From Chromohalobacter sp. 11-W (lineage in GTDB: Bacteria; Pseudomonadota; Gammaproteobacteria; Pseudomonadales; Halomonadaceae): a stretch of DNA of 64,000 bases. The stretch is taken from positions 23,223-87,222 of the forward strand of contig NZ_JARANZ010000013.1 in assembly GCF_029889905.1 (NCBI RefSeq), given 5' to 3'. This document shows positions 58,219 through 64,000 of this stretch, one piece after another. Under the pieces are notes generated by a model. It did no database searches and was not told the DNA's origin. It saw only the letters and a list, made by a program, of their open reading frames with translations. Positions within the stretch are counted from its first letter, which is position 1, and each line of letters starts with the position of its first letter. The translations under genes and the position numbers were made by a program.

Positions 58219-59082
58219 TTAGCCATTGACGACGGTACCACCATTGGGATGAATCGTCTGGCCACTGATGAAGGAAGCATCGAGACTCGCCAGGAAGACG
58301 AATACCGGCCCGAGTTCGCTGGGTTGCCCCGCACGCCCCATCGGCGTCTCCTCGCCGAAGCCTTCCAGCCATTGCGGGTCGTGGGCGCCCAGCGTCGCCG
58401 GTTGTAACGGTGTCCACACCGGACCGGGCGCCACGGCGTTGACGCGAATGCCGCGACCCACCACCTGGTTCGAGAGGCTGCGCGTGAAGCTGACGATGGC
58501 GCCCTTGGTGGCCGAATAGTCAACCAGGAAGTCCGGCCCGATATAGGCATTCACCGAGGCGTTGTTGATGATGGCGTCATCCTCGCCCAGGTGCGGCAAC
58601 GCCGCCTTGGCGAGATAGAACTGGCTATGCATGTTGGTTTCGAACACCGAGCGCCATTGCTCGTCAGAAAGCTCGGTCAGGTCCTGGCACACCCACTGGG
58701 TCCCGGCGTTGTTGGCCAGGATGTTGAGCCCTCCATAGACCTGCACCGTCTCGTCGATGCAGCGACGGCAGAACTCGGCCTCCGCCAGATCGCCTTCGAT
58801 CAGATGACAACGGCGCCCCTCGGCCTTTACCAGGCGTTGCGTCTCGGCGGCATCCTCGCGCTCGCTCAGATAGACCACCGCCACATCGGCGCCCTCACGG
58901 GCGAAGTGAATAGCCACCGACCGTCCGATACCGCTGTCGCCGCCGGTGATCAGCGCGATCTTGCCTTCCAGCTTCCCCGCGCCACGATAACCAGAGCGAA
59001 TCATCTCTGCCGGTGGATCCATCTCGGCTTCGCTGCCCGGCAGTGTCTGGGACTGTGCGTGAATCGCGACCTTGCGAACCAT
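58219..59082 (-). CDS. Short-chain dehydrogenase/reductase (YghA-like)
   Basis: A 287-residue classical/extended-N-terminal SDR. Cofactor motif LITGGDSGIGRSVAIHFAREGADV, NNAG in ILANNAGTQWV, catalytic Ser in IINNASVNAY, and YSATKGAI supplies Tyr and Lys. The C-terminal end SGQTIHPNGGTVVNG is typical of YghA/YhdF. GGAGG is 5 bases before the ATG at 59082. It likely acts with NADP on an aldehyde or sugar; substrate unknown. Confidence 0.9.
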   Translation of the reverse strand: MVRKVAIHAQSQTLPGSEAEMDPPAEMIRSGYRGAGKLEGKIALITGGDSGIGRSVAIHFAREGADVAVVYLSEREDAAETQRLVKAEGRRCHLIEGDLAEAEFCRRCIDETVQVYGGLNILANNAGTQWVCQDLTELSDEQWRSVFETNMHSQFYLAKAALPHLGEDDAIINNASVNAYIGPDFLVDYSATKGAIVSFTRSLSNQVVGRGIRVNAVAPGPVWTPLQPATLGAHDPQWLEGFGEETPMGRAGQPSELGPVFVFLASLDASFISGQTIHPNGGTVVNG

Positions 59083-59188
59083 GCTCACCTCCATGTGGTG
59101 GGTCCATGTTATGACGAAAATGTGCAGGCACGGCCTCTGAGGCCCGCCCCCAACGTAGACCTAGGTATAAGACAATACAAACGGACGT

Positions 59189-59536
59189 TTATTCACGCGC
59201 CGCCAGCACGTGCTGGTATTCCTCCCGCCATGCCTGGGCATGCAACGCGGTATCGGCGGGAAAACGCCCCAATTCGACGGCTAGCTCGAAGAAGCCGCGT
59301 GCCGGCATGTGCGGCGCGCGGCGGCTGACGACCAGCGCAGCGATGAAGGGTCGATCTTGGGCGAGGTCTTCACACATCAAGACCTCCAGCGCCTGGGCGA
59401 CACGCTGGATGGTGCGCGGTGGCTGCAAGCCGAGCGCGTCAGCGACCTCCTGGTAGGTCATCGGTAGCGCCTTGCGCGGCGCCGCTTCGAGCGTTTCGCG
59501 TACGGCAGCGGCAAGCGGTTGCGGACTCTCGGACAT
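59189..59536 (-). CDS. Conserved small protein of unknown function, winged-helix-like N-terminus
   Basis: A 115-residue protein that I do not assign to a named family. The segment LPMTYQEVADALGLQPPRTIQRVAQALEVLM looks like a helix-turn-helix, and DRPFIAALVVSRRAPHMPARGFFELA follows, a pattern resembling the DNA-binding C-terminal domain of alkyltransferase-like proteins. The start at 59536 is 8 bp after the YciI stop, so the two are one operon. Confidence 0.75.
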   Translation of the reverse strand: MSESPQPLAAAVRETLEAAPRKALPMTYQEVADALGLQPPRTIQRVAQALEVLMCEDLAQDRPFIAALVVSRRAPHMPARGFFELAVELGRFPADTALHAQAWREEYQHVLAARE

Positions 59537-59544
59537 GGTCTCGC

Positions 59545-59841
59545 TCAAGCGCTCGGGTCGAACAGTTTGACTTCGCGAATATCGACGCGCTCCCACACAC
59601 GACCGGTCATGTAAGGTTCCGTTTCAAGCCACGCCTCCAATGCCTGGCGGTCGGCGAACTGGAAGTGTGCGTTGGACCCCATCATCTTGCCGTTGTCATC
59701 CAGAATCGCCCCGCCGCTAAGAAAACAGCCCTCGCGGGCGAGTTTTCGCACGCCGTCCAGATGCGCATCGCGATTGGCCAGGCGGCGATCCAGCGCCTCG
59801 GCATCGGTGTAATCGTAGGCCACTACGGCATATTGCGGCAT
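59545..59841 (-). CDS. YciI-family protein
   Basis: A 98-residue YCII-domain protein: MPQYAVVAYDYTDAEALDRRLANRDAHLDGV, then LSGGAILDDNGKMMGSNAHFQFADRQALEAWLETEPYM. The family is a small ferredoxin-like dimer with a conserved His/Asp pair, of unclear enzymatic role. It precedes the unknown 115-residue gene. Confidence 0.88.
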   Translation of the reverse strand: MPQYAVVAYDYTDAEALDRRLANRDAHLDGVRKLAREGCFLSGGAILDDNGKMMGSNAHFQFADRQALEAWLETEPYMTGRVWERVDIREVKLFDPSA

Positions 59842-60037
59842 GATGTTCTCTCGTCTCAGAAATATCGAATCGGGGCGTTGCCACCATGGTCGGAATCATG
59901 CGTGAGGCCAAGCCGTGGTACAACGGTCGTTAACGGATTAACGCCGCCACCCCGGCTCCTTCTACCTGACACGAGATGCTCATGCACCGCAACGCGACCG
60001 ATAGCACTTACGTCGTCAACCAACCATCACGCGCGGC

Positions 60038-61321
60038 ATGAGCGATACCCGCCTCTTTCGCTCGCTACGTTTTTACAATTATCGAGTGTGGGCCATCGGC
60101 GCCCTGGTCTCCAATATCGGCACTTGGATGCAGCGCATCGCTCAGGACTGGTTGGTACTAACCGTGCTCACCGACCACGATGCCAGCGCCGTGGGCATTA
60201 CCATCGCCTTACAGTTCGGCCCACAGTTGCTGCTGCTTCCGCTGACCGGCTACGCCGCCGACCATTTCGACCGCCGCCGGCTAATCCTTCTCACTCAGGC
60301 ATTGCTGGGGCTATTGGCAGTAGGGCTGGGACTGGTCACCCTCACCGGCGTGGTAACACTTTGGCAAGTCTACGTCTTCGCCTTGGGGCTCGGCTGCGTC
60401 ACGGCCTTCGATGCCCCCGCTCGACAGACCTTCGTCAACGACCTGGTCGGCGAAAAGCATCTCTCCAACGCAGTGGCCCTCAATTCGACATCCTTCAACG
60501 CTGCACGGATGATTGGTCCCGCCGTTGCCGGGTTGTTGATTGCCGCCGTCGGCAGCGGCTGGGTCTTCATGATCAATGCGGCCTCTTTCGCCGCCGTGCT
60601 CGGATCGCTATGCCTGCTGCGGCTCGACGAACTGCTCCCCGTCACCCGGCCAAGGCATAACGCCGGCGGACTGACGGAGGGTTTCCGTTATGTCTGGAGG
60701 CGCCCCGAGTTGAAAGCCATCTTGCTGATGCTCTTCATGATCGGCACCTTCGGCTTCAACTTCGCGGTCTATATTTCCACCATGTCGGTGCGCGTCTTCC
60801 ACGGCGAGGCGGGGCAATACGGCCTTCTGACCTCATCCTTAGCCGTCGGCTCGGTCACGGGTGCGCTATTGGCTGCCAAGCGCGAGCGCCCGGACATGCG
60901 GCTGCTGTGCTTCTCTACTCTGGGATTCGGTGTCTGCTGCGGCCTGGCAGCTCTTGCCCCCAACACATACCTCTTCGCCACCGCCCTGATGCTGACGGGC
61001 CTAGCGGCGCTGACCTTCATGACCGCTTCCAACGCACTGATTCAGCTCTCGACGGAACCGATGATGCGTGGCCGCGTAATGGCGTTGCGCATGGCGATCA
61101 CCATGGGCGGCACACCGCTCGGCGCCCCCATCGTCGGCTGGCTGGCCGACCACGCCGGGCCACGCTGGGCGATGAGTGTCAGCGCCAGTGCTGGCGTCAT
61201 CGCCGCCCTGATCGGGGCTATCATGCTGATCCAACAGCGCCGACAGCGCCGACAGCGCCGACAGCGCCGACAGCGCTTATATCTTCAACCGCAAGAGACC
61301 TATCGCCAACACGAGCCGTAA
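60038..61321 (+). CDS. MFS transporter (enterobactin exporter-like group)
   Basis: A 427-residue, twelve-helix major-facilitator protein. LRFYNYRVWAIGALVSNIGTWMQRIAQDWLVL and GYAADHFDRRRLIL (loop 2-3 motif) and FDAPARQTFVNDLVG are typical of the MFS_3 group with siderophore and drug exporters. The C-terminal tail contains five near-perfect Gln-Arg-Arg units, encoded by a 9-bp repeat. Substrate unknown. It is divergent from the YciI gene. Confidence 0.9.
   Translation: MSDTRLFRSLRFYNYRVWAIGALVSNIGTWMQRIAQDWLVLTVLTDHDASAVGITIALQFGPQLLLLPLTGYAADHFDRRRLILLTQALLGLLAVGLGLVTLTGVVTLWQVYVFALGLGCVTAFDAPARQTFVNDLVGEKHLSNAVALNSTSFNAARMIGPAVAGLLIAAVGSGWVFMINAASFAAVLGSLCLLRLDELLPVTRPRHNAGGLTEGFRYVWRRPELKAILLMLFMIGTFGFNFAVYISTMSVRVFHGEAGQYGLLTSSLAVGSVTGALLAAKRERPDMRLLCFSTLGFGVCCGLAALAPNTYLFATALMLTGLAALTFMTASNALIQLSTEPMMRGRVMALRMAITMGGTPLGAPIVGWLADHAGPRWAMSVSASAGVIAALIGAIMLIQQRRQRRQRRQRRQRLYLQPQETYRQHEP
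61235..61276. repeat. In-frame 9-bp tandem repeat encoding Gln-Arg-Arg units
   Basis: Four copies of CAGCGCCGA plus a partial copy, without mismatch, in the last exon part of the MFS gene, coding for a basic cytoplasmic tail. Unit gain or loss keeps the frame. Confidence 0.9.
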
Positions 61322-61336
61322 TACGGGTTGATCTAA

Positions 61337-62011
61337 TTATTGACTACGAGATCGCCAGTCGAGCCCCATTTGCCAAAAGTCGATCTCAAGAAGGGTTGCG
61401 TCTCGAAAAATACCCACGAGTTCTTCAAAGCGCTGCTCGGTCACACCGGCCAGTCGTTCGTCCAGCCATTCGATTTCACTGTGCATGGCGCTTTGGAATG
61501 CATCGCTTTCGTACATCGCGATCCAGGCATCGTAAGGGTTATCGGCGCGTACCGTCGTGGACTCGCTGTTGAGCATATTGGCGATTTCGCCGTAGCCCAC
61601 CAGGCACGGGGCAAGCGCCACGTGCATATCGAGTAAATCACCCCGATTGCCGGCATCGAGCACATAGCGCGTGTAAGCCATGGTGGCACGGTCTTCTGGT
61701 AATCGAGCCAAGTCATGGTCACTGATGCCCCATTGCCGGCAGTAGTCGACATGCAGCGTCAGCTCGGTATCGACGATGGCCTTGAGACCGTCAAAGGCTT
61801 GGCGCAGATCCGCCATATTGCGGCTTTTATAGATCGCCAGCGCATACGCCCGCGCGAAATGCTGAAGAAACAGATAGTCCTGCTGGAGATAATAGCGAAA
61901 AGCGCCCGGCTCGAGCGTACCGGTGCCTAGACGGCGCACGAAATCGTGCTGGATATACGCCTGCCAGTCGGCCGCGCACGCGTTTTTGAGATCGTCGAAA
62001 CTGTAGGCCAT
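61337..62011 (-). CDS. tenA: TenA-family thiaminase II / aminopyrimidine aminohydrolase
   Basis: Salvages the pyrimidine part of degraded thiamine. A 224-residue TenA: YLQQDYLFLQHFARAYALA holds the substrate Asp, the catalytic Cys is in ALAPCLVGYGEIA, and the C-terminal Glu region is DATLLEIDFWQMGL. The start at 62011 opens MAYSFDDLK. A TPP riboswitch lies in the 5-prime leader, so expression should fall when thiamine pyrophosphate is abundant. Confidence 0.93.
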   Translation of the reverse strand: MAYSFDDLKNACAADWQAYIQHDFVRRLGTGTLEPGAFRYYLQQDYLFLQHFARAYALAIYKSRNMADLRQAFDGLKAIVDTELTLHVDYCRQWGISDHDLARLPEDRATMAYTRYVLDAGNRGDLLDMHVALAPCLVGYGEIANMLNSESTTVRADNPYDAWIAMYESDAFQSAMHSEIEWLDERLAGVTEQRFEELVGIFRDATLLEIDFWQMGLDWRSRSQ

Positions 62012-62089
62012 GATCGTCTCCGGTCGTTGGCAAGTAGAGGATCCGGAAATCACGAAGGGTCGGCGGGTGTGTTGTCATTGACTCGCTTG

Positions 62090-62210
62090 ATTCCCTACGC
62101 CAGTACCCGCCTGCATACGCAGGCATTCCCCGGATCAGGTTCAACGGGTCGATGCGTTAGTCCGACTCACGGACTTGCATCTCTCAGCCGATCGCCCGGC
62201 ACCCCGTCAA
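62090..62210 (-). promoter_or_regulatory. TPP riboswitch (THI element) in the tenA leader
   Basis: On the minus strand the conserved order is GACGGGGTGCC, GGCTGAGATGC, an extended P3 hairpin (AAGTCCGTGAGTCGGACT), GACCCGTTGAACCTGATCC, GGGAATGCC and AGGGAAT. These are the diagnostic pyrimidine- and diphosphate-sensor parts. It ends about 80 bp before the tenA start. I do not see a strong terminator, so control may be at translation start. Confidence 0.93.
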
Positions 62211-62325
62211 GCACGCTAGATACACTAGCCAACTGGGGGTTGTTTCTTCAACAACCTTGCTGGGCTAGGCTGCTAACTGTTCACAAAAACGATGATACGG
62301 TCGCGCTTAATGGATCCCTATGTCC

Positions 62326-63000
62326 TTAGTTGCCTGGTGCGGATGCCCAAGCTTGAACCAGCCGCTGTGTGGCCTCTTGAGGGTCCAACTGACCACACAC
62401 AGCCGAAACTACGGCCATGCCGGCGGCTCCGCCTGCTTTGAGGGCCGATATATGGGCGGCTTTCAAGCCACCGATGGCGACAGTAGGCACCGGGCTCATA
62501 CTAACCAGCCGAGCAAGGCCATCCAATCCGATGGGCGATTTGTGATCGGGTTTGGTGGATGTGGCAAAGACCGGGCCAACACCGACATAATCGACAACCG
62601 CTGGATCTACGGCCCTAACAGCGGCTTCGTCTTCAACCGACAAGCCAAGGATTTTGCTGGCCCCTAGCCTCTGGCGTGCTTCGTACGCATCCATATCACC
62701 CTGCCCTACATGGAGCCCATCGGCGTTGAGGGCAAGCGCAGCTTCGAGATCGTTATTGACAATCAGTGGCACGCCAGATCCCGCCATGGCTGTTTTTAAC
62801 GCCCGCCCAGTATCGACTAGGCCGGCCGTTCCGACTGTTTTGTCACGAAGCTGTACGACGCTCGCGCCACCTTTGATCGCCGCAACCGTAGTCTTTGCCA
62901 TTGAATATCGGCGACATAGATATGGATCAAGAACGAGATAGAGTGAGAGATCGAAATTCATCATATCTTGAGCGGGCATTGTGTCATTCATTTGTGACAT
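62326..63000 (-). CDS. thiE: Thiamine phosphate synthase
   Basis: Joins HMP-pyrophosphate and thiazole phosphate to thiamine phosphate. A 224-residue TIM-barrel: LYLVLDPYLCRR, GGASVVQLRDKTVGTAGL, VPLIVNNDLEAALALNADGLHVGQGD, VDYVGVGPVFATSTKPDH and PTVAIGGLKAAH with the pyrophosphate loop. GGAGG lies ahead of the ATG at 63000. The gene is AT-richer than most neighbours. It lies upstream of the riboswitch and is not covered by it. Confidence 0.92.
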   Translation of the reverse strand: MSQMNDTMPAQDMMNFDLSLYLVLDPYLCRRYSMAKTTVAAIKGGASVVQLRDKTVGTAGLVDTGRALKTAMAGSGVPLIVNNDLEAALALNADGLHVGQGDMDAYEARQRLGASKILGLSVEDEAAVRAVDPAVVDYVGVGPVFATSTKPDHKSPIGLDGLARLVSMSPVPTVAIGGLKAAHISALKAGGAAGMAVVSAVCGQLDPQEATQRLVQAWASAPGN

Positions 63001-63033
63001 CGCTCCACAGCCTCCAAGAAACGTAATCTATCA

Positions 63034-63648
63034 TTAATTTTCGGCTATACCTTCGGCTCGCATCGCGCTTTGCACGGCTGAACGATTAAATATTTTCTCA
63101 AGAAGTCTTGATAAGTTTCGGTAAGACGCCAACTCGATCCTGAACAACTCCGCCCATCGCACAACCGTGAATAGATAAATGTCAGCAAGGGAAAACTCAT
63201 CATCAATAAGATACTGCTTATCTTCCAGGTGTTCTTCGATCATCTCAAAGCGCTCATAGATCTTTTGAGTCGCGACCCGTTGTGCTTCGGAGCCGTATTC
63301 CGGATGAAAAAGCCACGGGCTAAACATCTTATGCAATTCCGTGCTAATAAATGTGAGCCACTCTTGAAGCTGATAAAACGAGGAAGCCCCTCGCTCGGCG
63401 CTCAGACTAGCAGGAGAGCCCCGGTCGGCTAAATATTGCATGATCGCGACGCCTTCTGTAAGCAGATAACCATCATCAGTCATAAGAGCAGGCACATAGC
63501 CTTTTGGGTTGATATACCAGTAGTCGCTGCCGTTATCGGTCTGATGCTTCTTGATATCGACTTTTTGGGATTCCAACTCTATACCCAACTCGTGCGCGAC
63601 GATACGTGGCCCAAGTGAGCAGGTTCCAGTAGCGTAATAAAGCTTCAT
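63034..63648 (-). CDS. Glutathione S-transferase (beta/GstA-like)
   Basis: A 204-residue GST. MKLYYATGTCSLGPRIVAHELGIE shows the beta-class opening with Cys10; YINPKGYVPALMTDDGYLLTEGVAIMQYLADRG is the glutathione-binding part. The C-terminal helical half holds FSLADIYLFTVVRWAELF with the conserved Asp. Codon use is AT-richer than the typical gene here, like thiE next to it. Confidence 0.9.
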   Translation of the reverse strand: MKLYYATGTCSLGPRIVAHELGIELESQKVDIKKHQTDNGSDYWYINPKGYVPALMTDDGYLLTEGVAIMQYLADRGSPASLSAERGASSFYQLQEWLTFISTELHKMFSPWLFHPEYGSEAQRVATQKIYERFEMIEEHLEDKQYLIDDEFSLADIYLFTVVRWAELFRIELASYRNLSRLLEKIFNRSAVQSAMRAEGIAEN

Positions 63649-63711
63649 AAATTTCCCATAGATGAATTGGAGTAAATTTAGCGAATTAGTCCTGAAGAAA
63701 GCTGGGCCAAG

Positions 63712-64000
63712 TCACAACAAAAGCGTTCTGATATCGCTCAACGCCTGGGCCAAAAAGGCCGTGAAGCGAGCCGCGTCGGCACCGTTGACCGCCCGGTGGT
63801 CGTAGGACAACGATAGCGGCATCATCAGCCGCGGGGCGAACTCGGCGCCGTCCCACACCGGCTTCGTCTGCGCCTTGGAAACGCCGAGGATGGCGACTTC
63901 CGGGGCGTTGACGATGGGCGTGAAGGCGGTGCCACCGATGGAGCCCAGGCTGGAGATGGTGAAGCAGCCACCGCTCATCTCCTCGCGCTTGAGCTTCTTC
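63712..64000 (-). CDS. aceF: 2-oxoacid dehydrogenase E2 (dihydrolipoamide acyltransferase), C-terminal fragment at window edge
   Basis: About 96 residues from the C-terminal catalytic domain are visible and the frame runs off the right edge. Motifs: [35 protein letters not shown], and the catalytic [14 protein letters not shown] with its His and Asp. The sequence is closest to the pyruvate dehydrogenase E2 type by eye, but a fragment cannot exclude another E2. The GC content is again high here. Confidence 0.85.
   Translation of the reverse strand, partial: KKLKREEMSGGCFTISSLGSIGGTAFTPIVNAPEVAILGVSKAQTKPVWDGAEFAPRLMMPLSLSYDHRAVNGADAARFTAFLAQALSDIRTLLL

Noticed and set aside
59419..60660. 413-codon open frame overlapping the small unknown gene, YciI and the MFS gene
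   Set aside because: It runs through three genes out of frame and lacks any conserved pattern.
62238..62256. 7-bp stem hairpin between thiE and the riboswitch as a thiE terminator
   Set aside because: No T-run follows on the minus strand, so it is not a convincing intrinsic terminator.

Overview
The window is a GC-rich chromosomal segment of a gammaproteobacterium. The gene set fits a moderately halophilic member of the Halomonadaceae, most like Chromohalobacter or Halomonas: a BCCT betaine-type transporter, a YeeN-type YebC protein, NdpA, and a compact deo operon ending in cdd. This assignment is inferred from gene content and codon style; no rRNA or database match was available. No tRNA, rRNA, CRISPR array, prophage or transposase gene was recognised.

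Layout. 1-3.7 kb: purL, cut by the left edge. 3.9-8.6 kb: mltF, tadA, tesB and a large unknown lipoprotein. 8.7-13.6 kb: an aldehyde/alcohol dehydrogenase divergent from an AraC regulator, then an MHYT-PAS-GGDEF-EAL protein. 13.6-20.0 kb: a TauE-type permease, a DeoR-family repressor and the divergent operon deoC-deoA-deoB-deoD-cdd for nucleoside salvage. 20.0-28.5 kb: an accessory-looking block with a truncated copy of the start of a BCCT gene, a beta-carbonic anhydrase plus SulP transporter pair, a decayed LysR gene, a DUF3820 gene, then an intact BCCT transporter coupled to a CocE/NonD hydrolase and followed by a LysR regulator. 28.6-33.6 kb: a RhlE-type helicase, then a GntR regulator divergent from gamma-glutamyltransferase and two half-size ChrA transporters. 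33.6-44 kb: an oxidoreductase, a cupin, lemA with two TPM-domain genes, a YebC-family gene, an ABC exporter pair, ndpA, DUF3008, a DUF3298 lipoprotein and an aldo/keto reductase. 44.1-50.9 kb: a catalase, a small HTH regulator facing a GAF-GGDEF-EAL protein across three evenly spaced palindromes, a secreted aldose epimerase and a META lipoprotein. 51-61.3 kb: a CurA-like reductase, a HemY-type protoporphyrinogen oxidase, a DAACS symporter, a NagD-like phosphatase, a palindromic interspersed element, a YghU-type glutathione enzyme, an AGE-family epimerase, an SDR, a YciI pair and an MFS exporter. 61.3-64 kb: tenA behind a TPP riboswitch, thiE, a second GST, and the C-terminal end of a 2-oxoacid dehydrogenase E2 gene cut by the right edge.

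Genes that work together: deoC/A/B/D/cdd turn (deoxy)nucleosides into bases and sugar phosphates under the divergent DeoR-like repressor. The carbonic anhydrase and SulP protein probably form a bicarbonate uptake/interconversion pair. The BCCT transporter and CocE hydrolase probably import and cleave one quaternary-ammonium or related substrate. GGT and the two ChrA halves are translationally coupled. TenA is predicted to respond to thiamine pyrophosphate. The least explained items are the BCCT 5-prime duplication around the carbonic anhydrase module, the three 23-bp-spaced palindromes at 46.45-46.51 kb, the 144-bp palindromic element at 55.8 kb, and the GGT-ChrA and BCCT-CocE couplings.
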